From JACPFV01 sp038043245 (GTDB lineage: Bacteria; Pseudomonadota; Gammaproteobacteria; Nevskiales; Nevskiaceae), in contig JBBTCH010000001.1 of assembly GCA_038043245.1 (NCBI GenBank), positions 310,001-374,000 on the forward strand: DNA of 64,000 nt, written 5' to 3'. Below, piece after piece: positions 40,405 through 49,338 of the stretch (within the stretch, counting starts at the first letter, position 1; every line of letters starts with the position of its first letter). The notes beneath the pieces are model-generated. The model was not told the DNA's origin, did not search any database, and saw nothing but the letters and a program-made list of their open reading frames with translations. The position numbers and the translations under genes are program-made.

Positions 40405-41066
40405 TCGAAGGCGTTGCGCAGGGCCGTGGCGGTGGCCAGTGGAATCAGACAGATGCAGAACACCGCGATTGCGGCGAGGAAGTATAAGGGAGCCTCTGCA
40501 GAGCTTCCGCTCATCGCGGCTCGCGCTGCGCCCGCACCGAATATCAAAATGGGGCTGACCAGCGGCAACACCAGCACCGGCAGCAATACGCCGGCGCGGG
40601 GAAGCCCCACCAGCAAGGCGCTGGAGAACCCACCGAGGAAGAACAGGCTCAGGGTTCCCAGCAACAAGCCCAGCATGACGACACCAGCGGCGTGCATGGA
40701 GAGGCCCAGCAGCAGGCCCAGCAGCGGGGACAGCAGGGCCAGCGGCAAGCCCAGTACCAGCCAGGCGGCCAGCAATTTTCCTAAAACCAGAAAACTGACC
40801 GGCACCGGCGCCAGAAACAATTGCTCAAGAGTGCCGTCCTCAAAGTCGCTGCGGAATACTCTTTCCAGTCCCAGCAGCGCGGCCAGCAGCGCGCCCATCC
40901 ACAGGATCGCGGGAACAAAAAGCGGCAGCGCGGTCGAGTTCGGCGCCACTCCCAACGGAAACAACAGGCTGACCAGGATGTAAAAAAAGACCGGCTGCGC
41001 CCAATCCGCGCGGCTGCGGGCCGCGAGTTGCAGTTCGCGCATGAATACCGCCTTGAGCGCGCTCAT
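40401..41066 (-). CDS. ccmB: haem exporter permease CcmB
   Basis: 221 aa, six membrane helices, with the family pattern FMRELQLAARSRADWAQPVFFY at the start and SDFEDGTLEQLFLAPVP in the first loop. It forms the ABC complex with CcmA. ATGA overlaps on both sides. Confidence 0.95.
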   Translation of the reverse strand: MSALKAVFMRELQLAARSRADWAQPVFFYILVSLLFPLGVAPNSTALPLFVPAILWMGALLAALLGLERVFRSDFEDGTLEQLFLAPVPVSFLVLGKLLAAWLVLGLPLALLSPLLGLLLGLSMHAAGVVMLGLLLGTLSLFFLGGFSSALLVGLPRAGVLLPVLVLPLVSPILIFGAGAARAAMSGSSAEAPLYFLAAIAVFCICLIPLATATALRNAFE

Positions 41067-41641
41067 AATTGCAGCCGGCGCATGCCGTTCAGCGGCGGCA
41101 AGTTCTGGTGGCTGGTGATGATGGCGGCACCGCCCAATGCCAGATGCGCTTTCAACATCTCAATGAACAGATCGACGCCGCCGGCGTCGAGGCCCGACAA
41201 AGGTTCGTCCAACAGCCACAACGGCCGGCGTACCGCCAGCAACCGCGCCAGCGCGGCGCGGCGTCTCTGGCCGACGGAGAGCTCACGACACGCCCGGTGC
41301 TGCTGTGCCCGCAGCTGCAAGCGATCCAATGCATTTTCGATACGGTCTTCGCTGGCGTTATTGACGCGGCACCAGAAGCGCAGGTTCTCAACGACGGTCA
41401 GTGCGGGATTCAACGCATTTTTATGCCCGATCCAGTGAAACACGTCCGCGGATTCGAGCCCTTCAACCGAACCGTGTTCAGGCGCACGCAGACCGCACAA
41501 GCTCTCCAGCAGGCTGGTCTTGCCGCTGCCATTGCTGCCCGCGACATGCAGCGCCTGTTCACGGTCCAAGCCAAAGCAGATGCCAGTCAGCAGCGTACGG
41601 CCACCGCGGGCGACTACAAGATCTTTGACTGAAATGAGCAT
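41063..41641 (-). CDS. ccmA: haem exporter ATPase CcmA
   Basis: 192 aa ABC ATPase: Walker A VAGSNGSGKTSLLESL, signature LSVGQRRRAALARLL, Walker B RPLWLLDEPLSGLD and switch His (IITSHQNL). It powers release of haem-loaded CcmE. First gene of ccmABCDEFGHI. Confidence 0.96.
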   Translation of the reverse strand: MLISVKDLVVARGGRTLLTGICFGLDREQALHVAGSNGSGKTSLLESLCGLRAPEHGSVEGLESADVFHWIGHKNALNPALTVVENLRFWCRVNNASEDRIENALDRLQLRAQQHRACRELSVGQRRRAALARLLAVRRPLWLLDEPLSGLDAGGVDLFIEMLKAHLALGGAAIITSHQNLPPLNGMRRLQL

Positions 41642-41653
41642 CGTTGAATTTTT

Positions 41654-41673
41654 TGGTGCCCGAGCGGACTCGA
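41654..41673 (-). repeat. partial copy of the tRNA-Leu 3' end
   Basis: TGGTGCCCGAG-CGGACTCGA matches the 3' end of the tRNA-Leu gene (41784-41804, TGGTGCCCGAGGCCGGACTCGA) apart from a 2-base gap, including the encoded CCA. It lies 130 bp further along the transcript. Such duplicated tRNA ends usually mark a past site-specific integration. Confidence 0.6.
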
Positions 41674-41746
41674 CGATTTCGATTGGACTCGAAATCGGAC
41701 GTCGCTACGCGACGCCCGCAGCACGCAGGCCATGTACGGCCTGCGT
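41674..41746. other. three hairpins between tRNA-Leu and ccmA
   Basis: Perfect stems at 41674-41697 (CGATTTCGA/TCGAAATCG), 41700-41714 (CGTCGC/GCGACG) and 41723-41746 (ACGCAGGCC/GGCCTGCGT). They fill most of the 142-bp gap between tRNA-Leu and ccmA. None has a T-run in the direction of transcription. They could be a structured leader of the ccm operon or debris of a lost element. Confidence 0.5.
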
Positions 41747-41783
41747 CAACCGGGATGCTTTCAAGTTAATTGTCATTCGATGT

Positions 41784-41870
41784 TGGTGCCCGAGGCCGGA
41801 CTCGAACCGGCACGACCGAAAAGTCGAGGGATTTTAAGTCCCTTGCGGCTACCAGTTACGCCACTCGGGC
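41784..41870 (-). tRNA. tRNA-Leu (anticodon TAA), CCA encoded
   Basis: 87 nt with a long variable arm. Acceptor GCCCGAG/CTCGGGC, anticodon loop CTTAAAA, T-arm with GGTTCGAGTCC, discriminator A and CCA. Third in the Gly-Cys-Leu tRNA group after pgsA. Confidence 0.96.
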
Positions 41871-41905
41871 AACGCGGCGCAGCCTAGCAAATATCGTCAT
41901 TTGAA

Positions 41906-41979
41906 TGGAGGCTCGGGCCGGAATTGAACCGACGTACGAGGATTTGCAGTCCTCTGCATAACCACTCTGCCACCGAGCC
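41906..41979 (-). tRNA. tRNA-Cys (anticodon GCA), CCA encoded
   Basis: 74 nt. Acceptor GGCTCGG/CCGAGCC, anticodon stem-loop GAGGACTGCAAATCCTC, T-arm GTCGGTTCAATTCCGGC, discriminator T and CCA. It lies between tRNA-Leu and the terminator hairpin. Confidence 0.96.
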
Positions 41980-41993
41980 AACGAAACAAACTG

Positions 41994-42027
41994 CCTAAAA
42001 AGAAAAACCCCGATGAACCGGGGTTTT
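41994..42027 (-). terminator. terminator between tRNA-Gly and tRNA-Cys
   Basis: Stem AAAACCCCG/CGGGGTTTT at 42004-42027 with a 6-nt loop. On the minus strand it is followed by TTTTTCTTTTT. It would end the uvrC-pgsA-tRNA-Gly transcript and make tRNA-Cys and tRNA-Leu depend on read-through or their own promoter. Confidence 0.7.
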
Positions 42028-42034
42028 CAGATTC

Positions 42035-42110
42035 TGGAGCGGGAAAAGGGGCTCGAACCCTCGACCTCGACCTTGGCAAGGTCGCGCTCTACCAACTGAG
42101 CTATTCCCGC
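42035..42110 (-). tRNA. tRNA-Gly (anticodon GCC), CCA encoded
   Basis: 76 nt. Acceptor GCGGGAA/TTCCCGC, D-arm AGCTCAGTTGGTAGAGC, anticodon loop TTGCCAA, T-arm GAGGGTTCGAGCCCCTT, discriminator T and CCA. It lies 39 bp after the pgsA stop. Confidence 0.97.
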
Positions 42111-42149
42111 ATGGCGCGCATTTTAGGCGATGGGGGTGCCCGGCGGCAA

Positions 42150-42710
42150 CTAGGACGACTCTTTCATCATCGGCCAGGCGGCGCGTAAGTAGACCAGCAT
42201 CGACCACAGTGTCAGTGCTGCCGCGATGAACAAAAGGCCGTAACCGATCTGGTACCACGGCAGACCAAAGGTTTCGATCTGCCAGATCATGCTGCCGATG
42301 GCGGTCATCTGGAATCCGGTTTTCAACTTGCCGATCCAGCTGACGGCGATATGGGTCCGGCTGCCCAGTTCCGCCATCCATTCGCGCAGGGCCGAGATGG
42401 TGATCTCGCGGCCGATGATGATCGCAACCAGCACCGCCAGCACGCCGTCGGGTTGCGCGTAAAGCAACATCACCAGGCAGACCGCAACCAGCAGTTTGTC
42501 GGCAACAGGGTCGAGGAACGCGCCGAACTTGCTGGTCTGGTTCCAGCGTCGCGCCAGCCAGCCGTCGAACCAGTCGGTGATGCAGGCGCCTGCGTAAAGC
42601 ACACAAGCCCACTGGCGGGCGTGTTCGACCGGCGCGAAAAACAGGCCCAGCACCAGCGGAATCACGGCGACGCGTCCGATCGTCAACACCAGCGGCAGAT
42701 TCAGCTTCAT
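42150..42710 (-). CDS. pgsA: CDP-diacylglycerol-glycerol-3-phosphate phosphatidyltransferase PgsA
   Basis: 186 aa, polytopic inner-membrane enzyme with the CDP-alcohol phosphotransferase motif DWFDGWLARRWNQTSKFGAF then LDPVADK (D-G-x2-A-R-x8-G-x3-D-x3-D). It makes phosphatidylglycerol phosphate for anionic phospholipids. It lies 9 bp after uvrC and before tRNA-Gly, an order shared with Pseudomonas. Confidence 0.95.
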   Translation of the reverse strand: MKLNLPLVLTIGRVAVIPLVLGLFFAPVEHARQWACVLYAGACITDWFDGWLARRWNQTSKFGAFLDPVADKLLVAVCLVMLLYAQPDGVLAVLVAIIIGREITISALREWMAELGSRTHIAVSWIGKLKTGFQMTAIGSMIWQIETFGLPWYQIGYGLLFIAAALTLWSMLVYLRAAWPMMKESS

Positions 42711-42719
42711 GTCCCTAGT

Positions 42720-44519
42720 CTAGTGAAACTGTGCATGGATGCGCTCCGCCATTGCCCGACTGATGCCCTTGATGCGCGCCAACTCATCCACCCCTGCTCG
42801 CTTCACCTGCGCCAGACCGCCGAGGCTGCGCAACAATTCGCGTTTGCGCATCGGCCCCAATCCTTCGATCTCATCCAGCGCCGATCCGAACCTCGCCTTA
42901 TCGCGCTGACCGCGATGACCCTGGATGGCGAAGCGATGCGCCTCGTCGCGGATGCGCTGGATCAGATGCAGCGCGGCTGAATCCGCCGGCAGCACCAGCG
43001 GCTGCTCGCGCCCAGGCAGAAAAAGTTGCTCCAGCCCCGGTTTGCGCGTCGGACCCTTGGCAATGGCGACGACCCGCAGATTCTCGATGCCCGCTTCGGT
43101 CAAGGCTTCCATCGCGGAGGTGAGCTGCCCCTGCCCGCCGTCAATGAACAGCAGGTCCGGTGCAGGCGCTTCGCCATCCTTCACGCGTAGATAACGGCGC
43201 AGCACCGACTGCTTGATAGCCGCGTAATCATCGCCGGGCGCCACCCCTTCGATGTTGAATTTCCGGTAGGCCGCTTTGAGCGGCCCCTCGGCGTTGAACA
43301 CCACGCAGGACGCGACCGTGCTTTCGCCGCCGGTGTGGCTGATATCGAAACATTCCAGTCGCTCTGGCAATTCCTCGAGCCCCAGCGCTTCCTGCAGCTC
43401 GCTGAGCCGCGCCTGCATGCTGGCGTTGCCGGTGAGTCGTGCCGATAGTGCCTGTGCAGCAGTCGCCACTGCCATCGCCATCAGGCGCAGGCGCTCGCCA
43501 CGCGACGGCACCTTGATGCTCACGTGCCGGCCCGCGCGCTGTGACAGTGCGCGCTCGATCCAGTCAGCGTCCGCCGGTGTCCGCGAAACCAGAATCTGCT
43601 GCGGAATATTGCGGTCGAGATAAAACTGCGACAGGAATCCGGACAGCAGTTCGGCTTCGTCCACGTTGTGCGGGTGCGAAGGAAAGTAACTGCGGTGCCC
43701 CAGATTGAGGCCGCCACGCAGACTCATCACCACGATGCAGCTATGCGCCGCATGCAAAGCCAGGGCGATGACATCGGAATCGGCGTCGGTCCCCGGCAGC
43801 GTGCGTGACTGCTGCACCTGACTCAGCGCGGCAATCTGGTCGCGCAGCTGCGCCGCGCGTTCGTAGTCGAGCGACTGCGAGGCCTGCTCCATCTGTTGCT
43901 GCAACTCACGGCCCAGTGCTTCACCCTTCCCCATCAGCAGGCGCTCAGCGTTGCGCACATCACGTGCGTAACTTTCTTCATCAATCAGGCCGACACAGGG
44001 CGCCGAGCAGCGTTTGATCTGGTGCTGAAGGCAGGGCCGCTGCCGGTGCGAAAAAAAATGGTCGTTGCAGGGACGCAGCCGGAACAGCTTTTGCAGGATC
44101 AGCGCCGACTCACGCACGGCGACGCTGGAGACATAAGGGCCAAAGTAGCGGTCTTTGCCGCTGCGCGCGCCGCGATAACTGCCGATGCGCGGGAACGGAT
44201 GCGCGGTGAAGCGCAGGTAAGGATAGCTTTTGTCATCGCGGTAGAGGATGTTGTAACGCGGATGCAGCTCTTTGATCAGGGTCGCTTCCAGCAGCAGCGC
44301 CTCGTCTTCGGTGTGGGTGACGGTGACCTCGATGCGTCTGATCTGCTCGACCATGCTCTCGATGCGCGCATCACCGGATGCACGCAGAAAATAGCTGCTG
44401 ACACGTTTCTTGAGATTGCGCGCCTTGCCGACATACAGCAGCGCCTCGCCGGCGCCATACATGCGGTAGACGCCAGGCTGTGTCGTCAGCTGCGAAAGAA
44501 AACTCTTGGAGTCAAACAC
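42720..44519 (-). CDS. uvrC: excinuclease ABC subunit C
   Basis: 599 aa: N-terminal GIY-YIG nuclease (GVYRMYGAGEALLYVGKARN), cysteine cluster (RPCLQHQIKRCSAPC), UVR domain (AQLRDQIAALSQVQ), RNase H-like second nuclease (ECFDISHTGGEST; LLFIDGGQGQL) and C-terminal helix-hairpin-helix pair. It makes both cuts in nucleotide excision repair. It follows the uvrY-type gene by 12 bp. Confidence 0.97.
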   Translation of the reverse strand: MFDSKSFLSQLTTQPGVYRMYGAGEALLYVGKARNLKKRVSSYFLRASGDARIESMVEQIRRIEVTVTHTEDEALLLEATLIKELHPRYNILYRDDKSYPYLRFTAHPFPRIGSYRGARSGKDRYFGPYVSSVAVRESALILQKLFRLRPCNDHFFSHRQRPCLQHQIKRCSAPCVGLIDEESYARDVRNAERLLMGKGEALGRELQQQMEQASQSLDYERAAQLRDQIAALSQVQQSRTLPGTDADSDVIALALHAAHSCIVVMSLRGGLNLGHRSYFPSHPHNVDEAELLSGFLSQFYLDRNIPQQILVSRTPADADWIERALSQRAGRHVSIKVPSRGERLRLMAMAVATAAQALSARLTGNASMQARLSELQEALGLEELPERLECFDISHTGGESTVASCVVFNAEGPLKAAYRKFNIEGVAPGDDYAAIKQSVLRRYLRVKDGEAPAPDLLFIDGGQGQLTSAMEALTEAGIENLRVVAIAKGPTRKPGLEQLFLPGREQPLVLPADSAALHLIQRIRDEAHRFAIQGHRGQRDKARFGSALDEIEGLGPMRKRELLRSLGGLAQVKRAGVDELARIKGISRAMAERIHAQFH

Positions 44520-44531
44520 GGGCCGCCGCCC

Positions 44532-45179
44532 TTATGCTTTTTTCTGGTCGTCCAGAAGTCCGTGGCGGATTGCCATCTTGGTCAGTTCAACGTCGTTACC
44601 CACGCCCAATTTTTCGAACAAGCGGTAGCGATAGGTGCTGACCGTCTTCGGCGACAGACACAGACGGTCGGAGATCTCCTGGTTCGACAAGCCCTGCGTC
44701 ACCATCAGCATCACCTGCGTTTCGCGCTGCGACAACAGCTCAAACGGCGACTGATTCTTGCCCTGGATCAAGTTGGTGGCGAGCGCGCCGGCGATATCCG
44801 CCGCCACGTAATTGCCACCGGCGTGCACCCGGCGGATCGCGGCGGCGACTTCGTCGGCTGCAGAATCCTTGCCGATATAGCCCGCGGCGCCGGCGGCGAT
44901 CAGCCGATTGGGATACGGCGCTTCCGTGTGCATGGTCACGGCGATGATCTTCATGCTGGGGTAATGCTGTACCAGCCGGCGCGTCGCATCCAGCCCGCCG
45001 ATGCCCGGCATGCTCACATCCATCAGCACGACATCCGGCTGATGCGCTTTGGCCAACTCGAGGGCTTCCTCGCCCGTGCCCGCTTCTGCGACGACTTCCA
45101 TGTCCGGCAGTTCCGACAACACCCGCTTGAGTCCGGCTCGAACCAGGCGGTGATCGTCCACCAGCATGACTTTGATCAC
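44532..45179 (-). CDS. uvrY: GacA/UvrY-family response regulator
   Basis: 215 aa from GTG 45179 (VIKVMLVDDHRLVRAGLKRV), preceded by AAGGAGCG; longer frames run into the upstream gene. Receiver domain with phospho-acceptor Asp in DVVLMDVSMPG and a LuxR-type HTH (LSQRETQVMLMVTQGLSNQEISDRLCLSPKTVSTYRYRL). In Gammaproteobacteria this regulator drives small RNAs of the Csr/Rsm system and sits next to uvrC, as here. Confidence 0.94.
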   Translation of the reverse strand: MIKVMLVDDHRLVRAGLKRVLSELPDMEVVAEAGTGEEALELAKAHQPDVVLMDVSMPGIGGLDATRRLVQHYPSMKIIAVTMHTEAPYPNRLIAAGAAGYIGKDSAADEVAAAIRRVHAGGNYVAADIAGALATNLIQGKNQSPFELLSQRETQVMLMVTQGLSNQEISDRLCLSPKTVSTYRYRLFEKLGVGNDVELTKMAIRHGLLDDQKKA

Positions 45180-45205
45180 AACGCGCTCCTTGAGGTCCTC
45201 ATACC

Positions 45206-46222
45206 TTACTTGATTGGGAAATAGATGTGCGTGACCCGTTCGGCTTCCGGCGTGCTGACCGGATCGCTGACGTACGCCTCCCACAGATCGCCGTTCTGCG
45301 AATAACCGTAGACCGCCGCATAGGCAAACAGCGCGTCGTAGGTCGGGCCCATGTCCTTGTATGAGCCCTGATAGACCACCTTCAGCGCCTTGCCGGCGTA
45401 AGTCGTCTGAACCTTGATCTCGCCTTCGTTACCGGACGGTGCGGACGCCACCGGAATGCCGGCGTCGTATTCGTAGATCTTTTCTTTTTCGTCCCACTTG
45501 CGCGCGATGCCCACGGGCGCACCGGCCGCCTGGAGTTTGTTCTTCTGCAGATACGCCAGCACCTTGCTGTAGGCCACCGCATACGCGGTGCTGATGGCGG
45601 CGACATCGGTAGTCGTGGTGCCGCTGACGTAAGCCAGCGTCTGAGCCTGGACCTCAGTAGGTGCAACATTAAGCTTGGAAAAATCCACGGCGGGCAAGGT
45701 TTCGACCAGCGCTTTCAGGTTCGCCAGCCCTTCCTCATAGTCTGGACCGAGCATGGCGTCGGTCATCAGCCCGAAGTAGCGGCCCAGCATCGAGGTGTAC
45801 TGGGCATCGAAGTTCCAGATCACGCGGGTGGCAGTGGCGCCCACCGGCTCCAGCCTGTAGGCCGCGATGTAGCGGTCGTTCTCGAAGCCGCCGAACACCA
45901 GCCTGATGCCGACGCGTTCGTAAGGGGTCGATTCGATGATCTCCTGGCTGCCACTGCCCTGCTCGCCATCCCAGGCCATCTTGGCGCCGACGCCGATCTC
46001 AGGGCCACCGTAACTGACTACGGAATTGGGGTCGTATTTTTTCCACGGCGACCATTCCTGAAAGCGTTTGAAGCTGTTGAGAATCACGAACACCGTCGCC
46101 GGCGGCGAGTTGATCTCGATCGAGCGCTCCAGTTTTGCCGTGTCGGGCAGCGCAAAGCCGATGCCCACGATCGCCGCGACAAGCACGGCGACGAAGATGA
46201 CCAAACCTTTGAGAAGTTTCAT
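45206..46222 (-). CDS. membrane-anchored SRPBCC + GyrI-like ligand-binding protein
   Basis: 338 aa. N-terminal membrane anchor (LLKGLVIFVAVLVAAIVGIGFAL), then an SRPBCC/polyketide-cyclase-like domain (about residues 32-170, RSIEINSPPATVFVILNSFKRFQEWSPW), then a second half resembling the GyrI/effector-binding fold (RKWDEKEKIYEYDAGIPV; VVYQGSYKDMGPTYDALFAYAA). Both folds bind small hydrophobic ligands. It is divergent from the TonB-dependent receptor. Function unknown. Confidence 0.8.
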   Translation of the reverse strand: MKLLKGLVIFVAVLVAAIVGIGFALPDTAKLERSIEINSPPATVFVILNSFKRFQEWSPWKKYDPNSVVSYGGPEIGVGAKMAWDGEQGSGSQEIIESTPYERVGIRLVFGGFENDRYIAAYRLEPVGATATRVIWNFDAQYTSMLGRYFGLMTDAMLGPDYEEGLANLKALVETLPAVDFSKLNVAPTEVQAQTLAYVSGTTTTDVAAISTAYAVAYSKVLAYLQKNKLQAAGAPVGIARKWDEKEKIYEYDAGIPVASAPSGNEGEIKVQTTYAGKALKVVYQGSYKDMGPTYDALFAYAAVYGYSQNGDLWEAYVSDPVSTPEAERVTHIYFPIK

Positions 46223-46347
46223 CCGGAATCCCGATTTATGAGAACTCGATTATGCCGAAAATGTTCCACCCGCCTGAGGCCTGCGTTAAAGTCTGCCTGT
46301 CGGCACGGAACCGGCGCAGCAGTCAACCAAAAATACCAAGGGGCCAT

Positions 46348-49314
46348 ATGTCCAAACCATCGTTGGCGAACTCACGGTCGTCTCGCGTGATTCTGTTGCT
46401 GTTGTCGCTGGGTTTCGCAATGGCCGGCACGGCGTCTGCACAATCGTCCGACGACGCCACCCCGCTCACCCCGCTCGAAGTCACCGGCTCGCGCATCAAG
46501 GGCACCGACATGCAGACCCAGGTGCCGGTCTACGTGCTGGATCGTGAAGCACTGGAACGCACCGGCGTCGAATCCATCGGCGAAGTGCTGCAGCAGCTGA
46601 CCGCCGGCGGCAAGGCGCTGAACGCCAAGTTCAATTCCAGCGGCAACTTCGGTTTTCCTGCGGACGGCGGCGGCATCGGCGCCGGTTCCAGCCAGGTGGA
46701 TTTGCGCCACCTCGAACCCAAGCGCGTGCTGGTGCTGGTGGATGGCGTGCGCTGGGTCAACGAGGCCTCGGCTTCCGGCATCGGTGGCGCGGTGGACCTC
46801 AACACCATCCCGCTGGCCATCGTCGATCGCATCGAAGTGCTGGAAGACGGCGCCTCGGCGATCTACGGCTCCGACGCCATCGCCGGTGTGGTCAACATCA
46901 TCACGCGCCGCAACTTCAACGGCCGCGAGCTGAGCCTCTATGGGGGGCAATACCAGCAAGGTGATGGCCGCACCCTGCAAGGCGACCTCACCTGGGGTGG
47001 CAATTTTGACCGCCTGCATGTGCTGATCACCGGCAGTTATTTCGATCAGCAGTCAATCAAGTCCTCCGACCGCGAGCAATCGCGCTTTCCGGTGCCCGGC
47101 ACCGGCGTCACCCGCGGCAGTTCCGGCACGCCGCAAGGCCGTTTTATTTTTTGCGACCGCAACCGCACGCCGGACTGCAACCCCGACACTGATTTTCTTG
47201 ATCTGGCACTCAACAACGGCACCGGCACTCCGGTGTACGACCCCAACAGCCCCAACGCGCCACCCAGCACCTATCACGACTTCGGTCTGAGCGACCGCTT
47301 CAACTTCGCACCTTTCAATCTGTTGCTGACGCCGAGCGAACGCTACAGCCTGTTCGGTTCGACGCGTCTTGATGTGACCGACAACTTCAACTGGTATGTG
47401 AAGGCGCTGTACAACACCCGCACCTCGGTGAATCAGGCCGCGCCGGAACCCATCTTCATCGGCGGCGACGCTGGCACCGGCGGCATTGCCGACACCATCA
47501 GCATTCCGGCCAATCATCCGTTCAATCCCTTCGGCATTGATCTGATCGCGGGCGATAATTTTTCGCTGATAGGACGACGGCCACTCGAAGGCGGCCCGCG
47601 CATCTTCACGCAGGAAGTCGACACCGTGTACGTCGCCAGTGGCTTTCAGGGCAATTTCGAGCTGTGGGACCGCCGTTACTACTGGGACCTCAATGGCGCC
47701 ACCTCAAAGAACGAGGCCAAGCAGGTTTTCCTGAATGGTTACAACCTGCGCAATCTGCAAGTCGCGCTGGGCGACCCGGCGGTGTGCGCCGCAACGCCGG
47801 GCTGCACGCCGCTGAACCTGTTCGGCGGCCAGGGCGCCAATGGCACCGGCACCATCACCTCACAGATGCTCGACTACGTGCGCATCATCACCAACGACGC
47901 CAGCGAGAACAGCCTGAGCCTGGCGTCTGCCAATCTCAGCGGCGAATTGTTCGACCTGCCGACCGGGCCCATCGCCTTCGCCACCGGGCTGGAATTCCGC
48001 AACTACAAGGGCCGTTTCGATCCCGACCCGGTGCGCACGCGCGGTGATTCGCAGGATTCACGCGCCATCCCCACCTCCGGCAGTTACAGCGTCAAGGAAG
48101 CCTATGGCGAATTGAACATTCCGGTGCTGGATGAAACGAACCTGTTACGCAAACTCGATTTCAGCGCCGCACTGCGTTACTCCGACTACAGCAGTTTCGG
48201 CAGCCAGATCACCGACAAATTCGGCCTGCGCTGGCAGCCGTTCGAGGATGTGGTGCTGCGCGGCACGCGCTCCAGCGGCTTCCGCGCCCCATTCATCGGC
48301 GAGCTGTTCGGACTGGCGCAGTTCGGCGCCCCCATCACCGACCCCTGCTCGAATGCGGTGGACGACGCCGACGGCCCGGACACGACGCCGCTGGAAACCA
48401 ACTGCCGCGCGCAAGGCGTGCCCAGCGGCTACGAGCAGATCAATCCGCAGATCACCACCAACACCGGCGGCAATCCGAACCTCAAGCCGGAAACCTCGCA
48501 GAGCTATACCGTCGGCATGCTCTACAGCCCCAACTGGGCTGAAGAACTCGCATGGTCGGAACGGCTGGATCTTTCAGCGACGTATTACAACCATGAGATC
48601 AAGAACGCCATCCGCGCGCCGGATGCGCAGACGCGGCTCAACGACTGCGTCAACTCGGGCAGCGGGGGTTCTTCCGCCTGCACCGGCATCACCCGCACCG
48701 CCAACGGTCAGATCAACCGCTTCGACAATCTGCTGGCGAACATCGGCCAGTTCGAGACCAGTGGCTGGGACTTCAAGCTGAACTGGTCCGCGCCCGCGCA
48801 AACCTGGGGCCGTATCGGCGCTGCACTGCAGGGCACGCTGGTGACGAACTACCGCGTGCGCGACGACCAGGGCACCTTGTTCCCCCAGCGCGAAGGGGTC
48901 GAGGCCAATGACGGCGCCATCCCGGAATTGCAGTCGAACCTGCAGCTGTCATACGCCATCAGCAAACTGACTGCGGACTGGACGTTGCGCTACATCGGCG
49001 CGGTGACCGAGTCCTGCTCGGATTTCCGCGACGACACCGCGCTGAGTCTGACCAACCTCGGCCTGTGCTCCGAGCCAGATGCCGCCAACAACAGCCAGTC
49101 GCGCAACGAATTACCGGCCACGGTCTACAACGACGTGCAGTTGGGCTGGCTGATGGATACCGGATTCGGCGAGCTCAAGCTCAGCGCCGGCATCAACAAT
49201 GTCCTTGATCAGGATCCGCCGGCCTGCGTCAGCTGCTCACTCAACGGCTACGACGCTGGCACCTATGAAGCACCCGGGCAGTTCGGATATCTACAGGCAA
49301 AACTGGGTTTCTGA
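46348..49314 (+). CDS. TonB-dependent outer-membrane receptor
   Basis: 988 aa from ATG 46348, preceded by AAGGGG; earlier in-frame ATGs lack such a site and precede the signal peptide. Signal peptide ends VAMAGTASAQ-like (LGFAMAGTASAQ). The plug has a TonB-box-like TPLEVTGSRI and PVYVLDREALERTGVESIGEVLQQL. The barrel ends GQFGYLQAKLGF with the C-terminal Phe. It belongs to the large receptor type with extra cysteines in loops (DPCSNAVDDADG). No siderophore or sugar genes are adjacent, so the ligand is unknown. The 125 bp before it is a divergent promoter region. Confidence 0.93.
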   Translation: MSKPSLANSRSSRVILLLLSLGFAMAGTASAQSSDDATPLTPLEVTGSRIKGTDMQTQVPVYVLDREALERTGVESIGEVLQQLTAGGKALNAKFNSSGNFGFPADGGGIGAGSSQVDLRHLEPKRVLVLVDGVRWVNEASASGIGGAVDLNTIPLAIVDRIEVLEDGASAIYGSDAIAGVVNIITRRNFNGRELSLYGGQYQQGDGRTLQGDLTWGGNFDRLHVLITGSYFDQQSIKSSDREQSRFPVPGTGVTRGSSGTPQGRFIFCDRNRTPDCNPDTDFLDLALNNGTGTPVYDPNSPNAPPSTYHDFGLSDRFNFAPFNLLLTPSERYSLFGSTRLDVTDNFNWYVKALYNTRTSVNQAAPEPIFIGGDAGTGGIADTISIPANHPFNPFGIDLIAGDNFSLIGRRPLEGGPRIFTQEVDTVYVASGFQGNFELWDRRYYWDLNGATSKNEAKQVFLNGYNLRNLQVALGDPAVCAATPGCTPLNLFGGQGANGTGTITSQMLDYVRIITNDASENSLSLASANLSGELFDLPTGPIAFATGLEFRNYKGRFDPDPVRTRGDSQDSRAIPTSGSYSVKEAYGELNIPVLDETNLLRKLDFSAALRYSDYSSFGSQITDKFGLRWQPFEDVVLRGTRSSGFRAPFIGELFGLAQFGAPITDPCSNAVDDADGPDTTPLETNCRAQGVPSGYEQINPQITTNTGGNPNLKPETSQSYTVGMLYSPNWAEELAWSERLDLSATYYNHEIKNAIRAPDAQTRLNDCVNSGSGGSSACTGITRTANGQINRFDNLLANIGQFETSGWDFKLNWSAPAQTWGRIGAALQGTLVTNYRVRDDQGTLFPQREGVEANDGAIPELQSNLQLSYAISKLTADWTLRYIGAVTESCSDFRDDTALSLTNLGLCSEPDAANNSQSRNELPATVYNDVQLGWLMDTGFGELKLSAGINNVLDQDPPACVSCSLNGYDAGTYEAPGQFGYLQAKLGF

Positions 49315-49338
49315 AGCGCGTCTCTAATGAGTTGTGGA

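Noticed and set aside
43896..45224. A 442-codon plus-strand frame over uvrC and the response regulator
   Set aside because: Spans the boundary of two recognised minus-strand genes and shows no family pattern.
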